A DNA stretch of 64,000 nucleotides from Aeromonas rivuli (GCF_000820045.1 NZ_CDBJ01000055.1:86460-150459), one strand, 5' to 3'; positions 8,710 to 17,956 are shown, counted from the stretch's first letter. Notes: generated from the sequence alone by a model not told the origin. Numbers and translations: made by a program.

Positions 8710-9690
8710 ATGAGCCAGCATATTGAATTAACAGGCGAATTCCAGGATCACCAATTCGGGCAGCGACTCGATCAGGCTCTGGCAGAAATATTTCCCGACT
8801 ACTCCCGCACCCGGATCAAGGAGTGGATCCTGCAAGACAGAGTGACCCTGGATGGTCAGGTTGCCAACATCCCCCGTGAGAAAGTCATCTCGGGGCAGCA
8901 GGTCCATGTCACAGTCGAGCTGGAAGACGACACCCGCTGGGATGCCCAGAATATAGCGCTCAACATCGTTTTCGAAGATGAGCATATTCTGGTGATCGAC
9001 AAGCCGGCTGGTCTGGTGGTTCACCCGGGGGCAGGCACGCCGGACGGCACAGTGCTGAACGCCTTGCTGCACCTCTATCCCGAGATTGCCGAAGTGCCTC
9101 GCGCCGGCATTGTCCACCGTCTGGACAAGGACACCACTGGCTTGATGGTCATCGCCAAGACAATCCCGGCGCAGACCCATCTGGTGGAGGCGCTGCAGGC
9201 CCGCCAGATCACCCGTGAGTATGAAGCGGTTGCCATCGGTCACATGACCGCTGGCGGTACCGTGGATGCGCCCATAGGCCGTCATCCTACCCAGCGTACC
9301 CACATGGCTGTCATTCCCAATGGCCGTGATTCCGTGACCCACTATCGGGTCCATGAGAAGTTTCGTGGCCACACCCGCCTGCGACTGCGACTGGAAACCG
9401 GTCGTACTCACCAGATCCGGGTACACATGGCGCACATCAAGCACCCGCTGGTAGGCGATCCCGCCTACGGTGGTCGCATGCGTCTGCTGCGCAACGGCAC
9501 CCCCGAGCTGACTGCTGCCCTGCGCGGCTTCCACCGTCAGGCCCTGCACGCCACCATGCTGCAACTGGCTCACCCCATCACCGGCGAAGTCATGCAGTGG
9601 CACTCCTCAACGCCGCAGGACATGCTGGATCTGATGGAGGCAATGCGTGCCGATACCCTGGCCAATCCGGATGATCTGATCTGGGGCTAA
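8710..9690 (+). CDS. rluD: 23S rRNA pseudouridine(1911/1915/1917) synthase RluD
   Basis: 326 aa with the MSQH start, the same length as E. coli RluD; the frame is open a little upstream but without similarity. An S4-like domain (about 17-75: GQRLDQALAEIFPDYSRTRIKEWI) precedes the RluA-type catalytic domain, which has the catalytic-aspartate motif HRLDKDTTGLMV and ETGRTHQIRVHM. It isomerises uridines in helix 69 of 23S rRNA and supports ribosome assembly. pgeF follows, as in E. coli. Confidence 0.96.
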   Translation: MSQHIELTGEFQDHQFGQRLDQALAEIFPDYSRTRIKEWILQDRVTLDGQVANIPREKVISGQQVHVTVELEDDTRWDAQNIALNIVFEDEHILVIDKPAGLVVHPGAGTPDGTVLNALLHLYPEIAEVPRAGIVHRLDKDTTGLMVIAKTIPAQTHLVEALQARQITREYEAVAIGHMTAGGTVDAPIGRHPTQRTHMAVIPNGRDSVTHYRVHEKFRGHTRLRLRLETGRTHQIRVHMAHIKHPLVGDPAYGGRMRLLRNGTPELTAALRGFHRQALHATMLQLAHPITGEVMQWHSSTPQDMLDLMEAMRADTLANPDDLIWG

Positions 9691-9698
9691 GCGCGTCG

Positions 9699-9728
9699 AC
9701 CAGGCCGGATGATACGGAGTGGTCCAAG
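9699..9728 (+). pseudogene. Possible remnant of a second rluD 3' end
   Basis: Starting nine bases after the rluD stop, 30 bases align in codon register with the gene's last 30 bases (9661-9690) with 18 matches, nine of them contiguous (CCGGATGAT). Read in that frame it gives T-R-P-D-D-T-E-W-S against A-N-P-D-D-L-I-W-G. It is short and could be chance; it is listed because clearer cases occur after yihY and glnG. Confidence 0.3.
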
Positions 9729-9741
9729 AGAGTGCGAAGGG

Positions 9742-9770
9742 CGGGGTACCCAGTGGGTGCCCCGTTTTTT
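9742..9770 (+). terminator. Rho-independent terminator after rluD
   Basis: The hairpin CGGGGTACCC / GGGTGCCCCG (9742-9764) is followed by TTTTTT. pgeF starts only 35 bases later, so pgeF probably has its own promoter or depends on read-through. Confidence 0.8.
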
Positions 9771-9804
9771 ATGGTATTTTTTCATGATTGATAAGGAGTC
9801 AGTG

Positions 9805-10542
9805 ATGGAGACGATAGTACCGAACTGGCCTGCCCCGGCGCGGGTCCGGGCCCTTTCCACCACCCGGGATGGCGGCCTGAGCCAAGGCGCCTTTGCCGGT
9901 CTCAACCTGGGGGCCCATGTCGGGGATGAGGCTGCCTTGGTCGAGGCCAATCGTGGCTTGTTGCAACAAGCCGCCGGGATCCCGGGTCGGCTCAACTGGC
10001 TCAATCAGGTGCACGGCATCGCCGTCCACCCCGTCAGCAACGAATACGACGGGGCACCGGAGGCCGATGCGGCCTGCGCCCACGAGGCGGGGTTGGCCTG
10101 TATAGTGATGACGGCCGACTGCCTGCCGGTGCTGCTGTGCGACCGGGCGGGCACCCTGGTGGCTGCCGCTCATGCCGGTTGGCGTGGTCTGCAAAATGGC
10201 GTACTGGAGGCCAGCATCAAAGCCATGGGCTGCAAGCCCGCCGAGATACTCGCCTGGCTGGGCCCGGCCATAGGACCCAGTGCCTTTGAAGTCGGTGGCG
10301 AGGTGCGCGACGCTTTTCTCGCCGAGCAGGCCGAAGCCGTTGCCGCCTTCATCCCGTCTGCCAACGAGGGCAAGTGGCTGGCAGATATCTACCAGCTGGC
10401 CCGGCTGCGCCTGGCCCGCGCCGGAGTGAGCGCCGTCTATGGGGGCGAGCACTGCACCTTCAGCGACCGCGAGCGTTTCTACTCCTATCGCCGGGATGGC
10501 CAGACCGGCCGCATGGCCTCCCTCATCTGGCTGGCAGAGTAG
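9805..10542 (+). CDS. pgeF: Peptidoglycan editing factor / laccase-domain protein (YfiH)
   Basis: 245 aa from ATG 9805, with AAGGAG eight bases upstream. Family motifs are LNLGAHVGDEAALVEANR, WLNQVHG, MTADCLPVLLCD (conserved cysteine), AAHAGWRGL with the metal-binding histidine, and LAWLGPAIGPSAFEVGGEV. E. coli PgeF removes mis-incorporated serine-containing muropeptide precursors; relatives act on purine nucleosides. It follows rluD, and clpB comes next, the same order as in E. coli (bamD|rluD-yfiH-clpB). Confidence 0.93.
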   Translation: METIVPNWPAPARVRALSTTRDGGLSQGAFAGLNLGAHVGDEAALVEANRGLLQQAAGIPGRLNWLNQVHGIAVHPVSNEYDGAPEADAACAHEAGLACIVMTADCLPVLLCDRAGTLVAAAHAGWRGLQNGVLEASIKAMGCKPAEILAWLGPAIGPSAFEVGGEVRDAFLAEQAEAVAAFIPSANEGKWLADIYQLARLRLARAGVSAVYGGEHCTFSDRERFYSYRRDGQTGRMASLIWLAE

Positions 10543-10544
10543 AC

Positions 10545-10580
10545 AGGTGGGCGCTCAGCGAAGCCGGTGAGTGCCCACCT
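10545..10580 (+). terminator. Hairpin after pgeF
   Basis: Arms AGGTGGGC-CTCA and TGAG-GCCCACCT (10545-10580) form a long stem directly after the pgeF stop. No T tract follows, so this may be an mRNA-stabilising hairpin or a weak terminator. Confidence 0.5.
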
Positions 10581-10688
10581 ATGAATGCCTGTCTCTCTGG
10601 CCGGAACAGCGCACCGGCTCGCCCCTTGCCGGATAACGCGCGGCCCTCTCTGAAACCGCCATTGAGGAAAAAATAAACAACCACTCCC

Positions 10689-10716
10689 CTTGAAATCCTG
10701 GCTGCAGACCTCATCT
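10689..10716 (+). promoter_or_regulatory. Sigma-32 heat-shock promoter of clpB
   Basis: CTTGAAA (10689-10695), a 13-base spacer and CCTCATCT (10709-10716) match the sigma-32 consensus (CTTGAAA - 13/14 - CCCCATNT) at all but one specified position. It lies about 65 bases before the clpB start. Confidence 0.9.
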
Positions 10717-10779
10717 TCCTTATCAGAAAGTTCCGTTGTTGCCGCCCAAGGCGGCGTCTGTTTCAAAGGGAGGAGTGCA

Positions 10780-13353
10780 ATGCGCCTCGATCGCCTGACC
10801 AGTAAATTCCAAGTCGCTATTTCCGATGCCCAGTCTCTCGCACTGGGTCGTGATCACCAATTTATCGAACCCGTCCATCTGATGACTGCCCTGGTCAATC
10901 AGGATGGTGGGTCTAGCCGTCCCTTGCTGACCCTGTGCGGGATAGACATCAATGCCCTGCGCTCCCGCCTCGGCGAGGAGCTCGATCGCCTGCCCAAGGT
11001 GAGCGGCGTCGAGGGCGATGTACAGCTCTCCAATGGCCTGGGTCGCCTGCTCAACGTCTGTGACAAGCTGGCTCAGCAGCGCAAGGATCAGTTCATCTCA
11101 TCCGAGCTCTTCCTGCTGGCGGCCCTCGACGAGAAGGGCAACCTGGGCGAGCTGCTGCGCAGCCAGGGTCTGACCAAAGAGAAACTCGAGCAGGCCATCG
11201 ACAAGGTCCGTGGCGGCAAGAAGATCGATGACGCCAATGCCGAGGAGAATCGCCAGGCGTTGGAGAAGTACACCATCGATCTCACCGAGCGCGCCGAAAT
11301 AGGCAAGCTTGACCCCGTGATCGGCCGGGACGAAGAGATCCGTCGCACCATCCAGGTGCTGCAACGCCGTACCAAGAACAACCCCGTGCTGATCGGTGCC
11401 CCCGGGGTCGGCAAGACCGCCATCGTCGAGGGGCTGGCTCAGCGCATCATCAACGGCGAGGTGCCGGAAGGGCTCAAGAACAAGCGGGTGCTCTCCCTGG
11501 ACATGGGGGCCCTGGTCGCGGGCGCCAAGTATCGCGGTGAGTTCGAAGAGCGGCTCAAAGCCGTGCTCAGCGATCTCGCCAAGGAGGAGGGCAACGTCAT
11601 CCTCTTCGTCGACGAGCTGCACACCATGGTCGGCGCCGGCAAGGGCGAGGGAGCCATGGACGCGGGCAACATGCTCAAACCGGCCCTGGCGCGGGGTGAG
11701 CTGCACTGCGTCGGCGCCACCACCCTCGATGAATACAGACAGTATGTGGAGAAAGATGCCGCGCTGGAGCGCCGCTTCCAGAAGGTGCTGGTGGAGGAGC
11801 CCTCGGTGGAGGACACCATCGCCATACTGCGCGGGCTGAAGGAGCGTTATGAGCTGCACCACCATGTGCAGATCACCGACCCTGCCATAGTCGCGGCGGC
11901 TCAGCTCTCCCACCGTTACATCGCCGATCGCCAGCTGCCGGACAAGGCCATCGACCTCATCGACGAGGCGGCGGCCAGCATCCGCCTGCAGATCGACTCC
12001 AAGCCGGAGTCGCTGGATCGGCTGGAGCGGCGCATCATCCAGCTCAAGCTGGAGCAGCAGGCGCTGCTCAAAGAAGATGACGACGCCAGTCGCAAGCGCT
12101 TGGAGTTGCTCAGTCAGGAGCTGACCGAGAAGGAGCGCGACTACAACGAGCTGGAAGAGATCTGGAAGGCGGAGAAGGCGGCGCTGGCCGGTACCCAGCA
12201 CATCAAGGCCGCGCTGGAGCAGGCCCGTCAGGATCTCGACGTCGCACGCCGCGCCGGGGACCTGGCCCGCATGTCCGAACTGCAATACGGCCGCATCCCC
12301 GAGTTGGAGAAGCAGCTCGATCTCGCCACTCAGGCCGAGATGCAGGAGACCAGCCTGCTGCGCAACCGGGTCACCGATGTGGAGATCGCAGACGTGCTGG
12401 CGCGCTGGACCGGGATCCCGGTGGCGCGGATGCTGGAAGGGGAGCGCGACAAGCTGCTGCGGATGGAAGAGCAGCTGCACAGCCGGGTGATCGGCCAGGA
12501 AGAGGCGGTGGAAGCCGTGTCCAACGCCATCCGTCGCTCCCGTGCCGGGCTGTCCGATCCGAACCGCCCCATCGGCTCCTTCCTGTTCCTCGGCCCGACC
12601 GGGGTGGGCAAGACCGAGTTGTGCAAGGCGCTGGCCGAGTTCCTGTTCGATACCCAGGATGCCATGGTGCGCATCGACATGTCCGAGTTCATGGAGAAGC
12701 ACAGCGTGGCCCGGCTGGTGGGGGCACCTCCCGGCTATGTCGGTTATGAGGAGGGGGGTTATTTGACCGAGGCGGTACGCCGTCGCCCCTACTCGGTGAT
12801 CCTGCTGGACGAGGTGGAGAAGGCGCACCCGGATGTGTTCAACATCCTGCTGCAGGTACTGGACGATGGTCGTCTGACCGATGGTCAGGGCCGCACCGTC
12901 GATTTCCGCAATACGGTGGTGATCATGACCTCCAACCTCGGCTCGGATCTGATCCAGGAGCACTATGCCGAGAAGGACTATGAGGAGATGAAGGCCCTGT
13001 TGATGGAGCTGCTGACCCGCAGCTTCCGACCGGAATTCATCAACCGGATCGACGAGACTGTGGTGTTCCACCCCCTCGGAGAGGATCACATCAAGTCCAT
13101 CGCCCGCATCCAGCTCAAGAGCCTGATGGGCCGTCTGGAGTCCCAGGGCTTCGAGGTGGAGGTGAGCGAGGAGCTGCTGACCAAGCTGGTCCACGCCGGG
13201 TTCGATCCCGTCTACGGGGCGCGACCCCTCAAGCGGGCGATCCAGCAGAAGGTGGAGAACCCCTTGGCCCAGGCCCTGCTCAGTGGTCGGGTTGTCCCAG
13301 GCAAGCTGTTGAGCCTGGGGGCCGACAGCCAGGGTCTCACCATCTCGCAATGA
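10780..13353 (+). CDS. clpB: ATP-dependent disaggregase ClpB
   Basis: 857 aa from ATG 10780 (GGGAGGAG upstream), identical in length to E. coli ClpB. Domain order: ClpN repeats (1-145); AAA-1 with Walker A GAPGVGKT near 206 and Walker [12 protein letters not shown]; coiled-coil middle domain (about 410-525); AAA-2 with GPTGVGKT near 605 and [15 protein letters not shown]; small C-terminal domain with [10 protein letters not shown]. It extracts polypeptides from aggregates together with DnaK. The sigma-32 promoter upstream explains heat-shock control. Confidence 0.98.
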   Translation: MRLDRLTSKFQVAISDAQSLALGRDHQFIEPVHLMTALVNQDGGSSRPLLTLCGIDINALRSRLGEELDRLPKVSGVEGDVQLSNGLGRLLNVCDKLAQQRKDQFISSELFLLAALDEKGNLGELLRSQGLTKEKLEQAIDKVRGGKKIDDANAEENRQALEKYTIDLTERAEIGKLDPVIGRDEEIRRTIQVLQRRTKNNPVLIGAPGVGKTAIVEGLAQRIINGEVPEGLKNKRVLSLDMGALVAGAKYRGEFEERLKAVLSDLAKEEGNVILFVDELHTMVGAGKGEGAMDAGNMLKPALARGELHCVGATTLDEYRQYVEKDAALERRFQKVLVEEPSVEDTIAILRGLKERYELHHHVQITDPAIVAAAQLSHRYIADRQLPDKAIDLIDEAAASIRLQIDSKPESLDRLERRIIQLKLEQQALLKEDDDASRKRLELLSQELTEKERDYNELEEIWKAEKAALAGTQHIKAALEQARQDLDVARRAGDLARMSELQYGRIPELEKQLDLATQAEMQETSLLRNRVTDVEIADVLARWTGIPVARMLEGERDKLLRMEEQLHSRVIGQEEAVEAVSNAIRRSRAGLSDPNRPIGSFLFLGPTGVGKTELCKALAEFLFDTQDAMVRIDMSEFMEKHSVARLVGAPPGYVGYEEGGYLTEAVRRRPYSVILLDEVEKAHPDVFNILLQVLDDGRLTDGQGRTVDFRNTVVIMTSNLGSDLIQEHYAEKDYEEMKALLMELLTRSFRPEFINRIDETVVFHPLGEDHIKSIARIQLKSLMGRLESQGFEVEVSEELLTKLVHAGFDPVYGARPLKRAIQQKVENPLAQALLSGRVVPGKLLSLGADSQGLTISQ

Positions 13354-13380
13354 GGCCAGTGATCTCATCCGTTATAACAA

Positions 13381-13408
13381 CGCCAGCCCTCGGGCTGGCG
13401 TTTTCTTT
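13381..13408 (+). terminator. Rho-independent terminator of clpB
   Basis: CGCCAGCCCTCGGGCTGGCG (13381-13400) is followed by TTTTCTTT. Confidence 0.92.
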
Positions 13409-13519
13409 GACCAGATCGGACCACTGGAGAGCAGCTATGCTATGGCTACCCCTCTTCGATAGGGGGTCTTACCCTGACAAGTATTATGGACTTTACCGCT
13501 GTTGATTGGAGATACATCC

Positions 13520-14149
13520 TTGTCGATAAAGATGCGAGCACTGCTCACCACCCTGTTGACCTGTCTGGTACCCCCTTTGGCCCAGGCCGCTCAGGCAACC
13601 CAGGATGTACCCCAAATCTGTGCCACCTGCCATGGTCTGAATGGCGTGCCGAAAGAGTCCAACATCCCCAGCCTCTGGGGACAATCAGAAGCCTATCTGA
13701 CTGAGCAACTGCACGCCTTTCGCAGCGGCAAGCGAGTCAGCGACTTCATGAATCCCATCATCTATCAACTCAGCGACGAGCAGATAAAGCGTGCAGCCAA
13801 CCACTTCGCCAGCCAGTCGGCGGCCAAGGAAGTGGCGCTGCATTGGAGCGGAGACAAGTGGCCGGGAGATATGGAGGCTGGTGAGCGGCTGGCTCTGGCG
13901 GGCAAACCGGATCGTAACTTGCCTGCCTGTGTTGCCTGTCATGGGCCCAGTGGCATAGGGGTCATGCCCCTGTTTCCCCGCCTCGCCGGCCAGGATCCGG
14001 CCTACCTCAAGCGTCAGCTGATGTATTGGAAAGCGGACAAGCGTCCGGCGGGCGCCATGGGATCCATGTCCGCCATCGCCAAGTCGCTTAGCGAGTCAGA
14101 AGTGGAGGCCGTAGCCAACTACTTCGCCGCCCAGGGGGTGACGAAATGA
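13520..14149 (+). CDS. tsdB: Periplasmic diheme cytochrome c, TsdB-like electron acceptor
   Basis: About 209 aa. I chose the TTG at 13520 because GGAG sits eight bases before it; ATG 13532 is a possible alternative with no ribosome site. A signal peptide (MRALLTTLLTCLVPPLAQA) is followed by two heme motifs, CATCH in the N-terminal half and CVACH in the C-terminal half, each followed by small class-I cytochrome c folds. The stop overlaps the next cytochrome gene by ATGA, so they are translationally coupled. TsdB proteins accept electrons from TsdA; the assignment rests mainly on pairing with the next gene. Confidence 0.65.
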   Translation: MSIKMRALLTTLLTCLVPPLAQAAQATQDVPQICATCHGLNGVPKESNIPSLWGQSEAYLTEQLHAFRSGKRVSDFMNPIIYQLSDEQIKRAANHFASQSAAKEVALHWSGDKWPGDMEAGERLALAGKPDRNLPACVACHGPSGIGVMPLFPRLAGQDPAYLKRQLMYWKADKRPAGAMGSMSAIAKSLSESEVEAVANYFAAQGVTK

Positions 14150-15060
14150 AATATCTCTATCTGATGAGCTGCCTGCTGGCTGGGCTGGTCCATGCCGAAT
14201 CCTTTGATGATCAGTTCAGCGTCCCCCTTGGAGAGAAGGCGCCGGATGGCAACTATCACAAGGTGCCCGACTGGTCTGCGGTGCCGGATGGTGAGATGGG
14301 TGCCGCCATCAAGCGGGGCTACAACCTGTTCGTCAACACCCAGCAGCTCAAGGGGCAGGGTCAGCCCGGTAATGGCCTGCAGTGCAGCAATTGCCATCTG
14401 GGTTCCGGCATCATTCCCGGCGCCAGTCCGCTGTGGGGTGCCTATCCTTCCTATCCCGCCTATCGCAAGAAGAACAACAAGGTGAACACCTATGAGGATC
14501 GGCTGCAAGGCTGCTTCCTCTATTCGATGAATGCCAAGGGGGGGCAGCCTCCCGCCTATGACAGCCCTGCCATCCGCGATCTGGTGGCCTACTCCTACTG
14601 GCTGGCGAGCGGTGCCCCCATCAGTGACAAGCTGCCGGGTCGCAACTTCTTTACCATCGCCACCCCTCCCCAGTCCCCCGACTTCAAGCGGGGCCAGAGC
14701 GTCTATGCCGAGCGGTGTGCCGATTGCCACGGCGCCGAGGGGGAGGGCAAGAAGGTAGCGGATCGCTACGTCTTCCCGCCATTGTGGGGCAAGGAGAGCT
14801 ACAACTGGGGCGCGGGTATGCACGGCATCGACAAGGCGGCCGCTTTCATCAAGAGCAACATGCCGCTCTCTCAGGGGGGAAGCCTGAGCGACCAGCAGGC
14901 CTGGGATGTGTCGCTTTACATCAATAGTCAGGAAAGGCCCCAGGATCCCCGCTTCAAGGGCGACCTTGGCCAGACCACCAAGGCGTTTCATGGCAAGAAC
15001 TCCCAGTACGGTTTACCCTCGCCGGTCGATGGTCACTTGCTGGGCAGCAAGGCATATTGA
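14146..15060 (+). CDS. tsdA: Diheme cytochrome c, TsdA-like thiosulfate dehydrogenase / tetrathionate reductase
   Basis: 304 aa with a signal peptide (cleavage after VHA near residue 17). Heme motifs are CSNCH at 80-84 and CADCH at 191-195. Between them, EDRLQGCFLYSMN puts a cysteine at residue 123 in the setting where TsdA enzymes carry the cysteine axial ligand of the catalytic heme. TsdA couples two thiosulfates to tetrathionate in the periplasm, or the reverse. The start overlaps the upstream cytochrome stop. The enzyme name is inferred from these motifs; other diheme families cannot be excluded. Confidence 0.62.
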   Translation: MKYLYLMSCLLAGLVHAESFDDQFSVPLGEKAPDGNYHKVPDWSAVPDGEMGAAIKRGYNLFVNTQQLKGQGQPGNGLQCSNCHLGSGIIPGASPLWGAYPSYPAYRKKNNKVNTYEDRLQGCFLYSMNAKGGQPPAYDSPAIRDLVAYSYWLASGAPISDKLPGRNFFTIATPPQSPDFKRGQSVYAERCADCHGAEGEGKKVADRYVFPPLWGKESYNWGAGMHGIDKAAAFIKSNMPLSQGGSLSDQQAWDVSLYINSQERPQDPRFKGDLGQTTKAFHGKNSQYGLPSPVDGHLLGSKAY

Positions 15061-15149
15061 GCCTTCATGGGAGACAAGCTCGCTGAGACGCCACGCGCAG
15101 TGTCAGTGAGCCGCCAGGGCTAACGTTAGCCTGACAAGCGTCGACACTA

Positions 15150-15191
15150 TCCGCCGTTTTTCGCATTGCAGCGAAAGACGGCGGATTTTTT
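15150..15191 (+). terminator. Rho-independent terminator after the cytochrome pair
   Basis: TCCGCCGT...ACGGCGGA with inner CGC/GCG pairing (15150-15185) is followed by TTTTTT. A-rich sequence in the loop arms gives a long stem with an internal bulge. Confidence 0.85.
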
Positions 15192-15323
15192 CATGGCATT
15201 GCCAAGTCCGAAGGGGGCCGCTGTGTGCTGAGCCGCTGCCGTTGGGATCATGATGGGGCTGGCAAAGGAGGAGCTTGAAATCGCAGCATGGCGGGCCCCC
15301 CTTGTGGCTGGGGGCCAGCCGAG

Positions 15324-15395
15324 CTCAGGAAAATCGAGTTCTTTCAGCTTGCGGGTGAGGGTTGCTCCAGCGCCGTCTCCAGCATGATGCGTTCG
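15324..15395 (-). pseudogene. Decayed second copy of the glnG 3' end
   Basis: Immediately downstream of glnG lies a copy of its last codons. Bases 15324-15362 match 15420-15459 (the codons for LTRKLKELDF and stop); bases 15363-15395 match 15512-15544 perfectly over 33 bases. The intervening 52 bases of the gene are missing, which breaks the frame. In the first block the differences are CTC/CTG, AAG/AAA, GAG/GAA and TTC/TTT, all synonymous, plus a one-base deletion that removes the stop. It is non-coding now. Confidence 0.8.
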
Positions 15396-15420
15396 GGCGT
15401 TGGAGCCTGGCGTTGGGTAC

Positions 15421-16839
15421 TCAGGAGAAATCGAGCTCCTTGAGCTTGCGGGTGAGGGTGTTACGGCCCCAGCCGAGCAAGCGAGCCGCTTCCTGCTTAT
15501 GGCCATGGGTATGCTCCAGCGCCGTCTCCAGCATGATGCGTTCGAACTGAGGCATGGCATCGGCCAGTATGTCTATCTCTCCCAGAGCCAGCTTGGCTGC
15601 GACCCAGTCGCGCAGCTGTTGCTGCCAGCCACCGGCCAGTGCAGGCTGACCCGGCTCGGCGACGCTGGTGATCGGGGTCAGCAGTTCGGGAGGCAGATCG
15701 GCGACCAGCACCTCCTGTCCCGAGGCCATGACGGTCAGCCAGCGGCAGACGTTTTCCAACTGACGGACGTTGCCAGGCCAGGGGAGCCGGCTGATGAACA
15801 CCTGGGTATCCGGGTGCAGACTCTTGGCCTCGACGTTGAGCTCCTTGGCGGCTCGCAGCAGGAAGTGGTGCGCCAACTGGGGGATATCCTCACGGCGCTC
15901 CTTGAGGGCCGGGATATGGATGCGGATGACGTTGAGGCGGTGGAACAGATCCTCCCGGAATTCGCCATCGGCGACCCGCTTCTCCAGATTCTGGTGGGTG
16001 GCGGCGATGATGCGCACGTCCACCTGTACCGGCTGATGGCCGCCGACGCGATAGAACTGGCCATCGGCCAGTACCCGCAACAGCCGGGTCTGCACATCGA
16101 GTGGCATGTCGCCGATTTCATCGAGAAACAGGGTGCCGCCATCCGCTTGCTCGAAGCGGCCATGGCGAATGTTGTTGGCCCCGGTGAAAGCGCCCTTCTC
16201 ATGGCCGAACAGCTCAGATTCGATGAGATCTTTCGGGATGGCCGCCATGTTGAGGGCAATGAAGTTTTTGTGGGCACGCGGGCTGTGGCGATGGAGGGCG
16301 TGGGCGACCAGCTCCTTGCCGGTGCCGCTCTGGCCGTTGATCAGCACCGAGATGCTGGACCGCGACAGCCGGCCTATGGCGCGAAACACCTCCTGCATGG
16401 CGGGGGCTTCACCGATGATCTCCGGGCTGCTGCTGGCGTCTTGCGGGCGGGTCTTGCGTTTGGTGCGCTGCTCTTTCAGGTGATTCTCGGCGCGGCGCAC
16501 CAGGGTGACCGCCTCCTCGATATCGAACGGCTTGGGCAGATATTCGAAGGCGCCACGCTGGTAGGCGTTGACGGCGGAATCGAGATCCGAGTGGGCGGTC
16601 ATGATGATGATGGGCAAGTCCGCCTGACGACGATGGATCTGTTCCAGCAGGCTGAGGCCATCGATGCCGGGCATGCGGATGTCGGACAGGATCACATCGG
16701 GAGATCGTGCCTCCAGGGAGTGCAGCAGGGCCTCGCCATCGGCGAAACTCTCGCACTCGAAACCCTCGTTGCCCAGGGTGCGCTCCAGCACCCAGCGGAT
16801 CGAACTGTCGTCATCGACGATCCATACTTTTGCGGTCAT
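15421..16839 (-). CDS. glnG: Nitrogen regulation response regulator NtrC (NR-I)
   Basis: 472 aa. The receiver domain (1-120) has acidic pocket VDDD and phospho-acceptor in VILSDIRMPGIDG. The sigma-54 AAA domain (about 140-375) has GQSGTGKELVAHALH, the GAFTGA loop and DEIGDMPLDVQTRLLRVL. A Fis-type helix-turn-helix ends the protein (AARLLGWGRNTLTRKLKEL). It activates sigma-54 promoters under nitrogen limitation. AAGGGAAC precedes the ATG, nine bases after glnL ends, so glnLG is an operon. A decayed copy of its tail lies downstream. Confidence 0.98.
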   Translation of the reverse strand: MTAKVWIVDDDSSIRWVLERTLGNEGFECESFADGEALLHSLEARSPDVILSDIRMPGIDGLSLLEQIHRRQADLPIIIMTAHSDLDSAVNAYQRGAFEYLPKPFDIEEAVTLVRRAENHLKEQRTKRKTRPQDASSSPEIIGEAPAMQEVFRAIGRLSRSSISVLINGQSGTGKELVAHALHRHSPRAHKNFIALNMAAIPKDLIESELFGHEKGAFTGANNIRHGRFEQADGGTLFLDEIGDMPLDVQTRLLRVLADGQFYRVGGHQPVQVDVRIIAATHQNLEKRVADGEFREDLFHRLNVIRIHIPALKERREDIPQLAHHFLLRAAKELNVEAKSLHPDTQVFISRLPWPGNVRQLENVCRWLTVMASGQEVLVADLPPELLTPITSVAEPGQPALAGGWQQQLRDWVAAKLALGEIDILADAMPQFERIMLETALEHTHGHKQEAARLLGWGRNTLTRKLKELDFS

Positions 16840-16848
16840 GACGTTCCC

Positions 16849-17904
16849 TTATTTGCGAAGCGGTAGATAAACGGTGAACTCGGTATGTCCTGGCCAACTG
16901 ATGCAGTCGATACGGCCCTTGTGCTGATCGATCAGGTTCTGGGCGATGGAGAGGCCGAGCCCCGTTCCCCCCTCTTTACCGGTGATCATGGGGTAGAAGA
17001 GGGTGTCACGGATGGCATCCGGGATGCCGGGTCCGTTGTCGATGATCTTTATCTCGGCGGCGAGCCGGTAACGCTGGCCATGGATGGTGATCTGGAACAC
17101 GGTGCGGGTGCGCAGGCTGATCAGGCCTGTCTGGCTGACCAGTGCCTCGGCGGCGTTGCGCACTATGTTGAGGAAGGCCTGTTGCAGCTGATCCGGTTCC
17201 ATCTCGAATTCGGGAATGCTGGGGTCATAGTCCCGCTCTATGCGGATCCCGGCGGGCAGTTCCAGCTCCACCAGGCGGCGAACCTGCTCCAGTACCGAGT
17301 GGACATTGTGAACCTGATGGCGGCCGGGACGCTGGGGGCCAAGCAGGCGATCGACCAGCAACCGCAACCTGTCAGCCTGCTCGATGATGATGCCGGTATA
17401 TTCACGCAAGGCCGGATCCGGCAACTCCTTTTGCAGCAACTGGGCCGCACCACGCAGGCCACCCAGGGGATTTTTAATCTCGTGGGCCAGACCGCGCACC
17501 AGCTCTCTGGCCGCCTGCTGTTGAGCATGCTGCTGCAACTCCTGACTGATCTTCTTCTGCTGGTCGATTTTGCGCAGCTCTACCACGATCAAACGCTGTT
17601 CATGGTCGGCCAGGGGGCTGGCACTGAGTTCGACCAGGCGGGGTTCCCCTTCCACGACCAGGGTCACCTCGCTGTCGGTGAAGCCTTGCCCCGAGATGAG
17701 GCACTGACGAAAGCGTTGCAAGTCGAGGGAGATGTGTTCCAGCAGATGGGGCAGCTCCAGCCCGATCAGCCGGCGTTGACTGAGGGAGAGCAGCTGTTCT
17801 GCCGCAGGATTGACGTGCTGAATGCAGAGACGTTCGTCCATCAGGATGACGGCAGTCAGCAGGTTGTCGAGTAATGTCTTGGCTTGATCCGAGCGGACTG
17901 GCAC
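16849..17904 (-). CDS. glnL: Nitrogen regulation sensor histidine kinase NtrB (NR-II)
   Basis: 351 aa starting with GTG (GGGAGAAACC upstream). A PAS domain (about 5-110) precedes the dimerisation/phosphotransfer segment AARELVRGLAHEIKNPLGGL with the phospho-accepting histidine. The HATPase domain has the N box LNIVRNAAEAL, DNGPGIPDAIRDTLF and GGTGLGLSIAQNLIDQH. A cytoplasmic kinase/phosphatase of NtrC under PII control. An NtrC box lies upstream (17940-17956), so this part of the operon can be regulated separately from glnA. Confidence 0.97.
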   Translation of the reverse strand: MPVRSDQAKTLLDNLLTAVILMDERLCIQHVNPAAEQLLSLSQRRLIGLELPHLLEHISLDLQRFRQCLISGQGFTDSEVTLVVEGEPRLVELSASPLADHEQRLIVVELRKIDQQKKISQELQQHAQQQAARELVRGLAHEIKNPLGGLRGAAQLLQKELPDPALREYTGIIIEQADRLRLLVDRLLGPQRPGRHQVHNVHSVLEQVRRLVELELPAGIRIERDYDPSIPEFEMEPDQLQQAFLNIVRNAAEALVSQTGLISLRTRTVFQITIHGQRYRLAAEIKIIDNGPGIPDAIRDTLFYPMITGKEGGTGLGLSIAQNLIDQHKGRIDCISWPGHTEFTVYLPLRK

Positions 17905-17939
17905 AGGTTTCTCCCTAAAACGGTGCTACACACCGGCAA

Positions 17940-17956
17940 TGCACCAATATAGTGCA
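17940..17956 (-). promoter_or_regulatory. NtrC binding site upstream of glnL
   Basis: TGCACCAATATAGTGCA is a 17-base dyad matching the NtrC consensus (TGCAC-N7-GTGCA). It lies 35 bases before the glnL start and probably overlaps or blocks an internal promoter, as NtrC does at glnLp in enterics. Confidence 0.8.

Noticed and set aside
11098..13368. A 756-codon open frame antisense to clpB.
   Set aside because: It is a shadow of codon bias in clpB; its translation is low-complexity H/Q/G/L with no family features. The same holds for long antisense frames at 15400-16866 (glnG) and 26000-27709 (AsmA-like gene).
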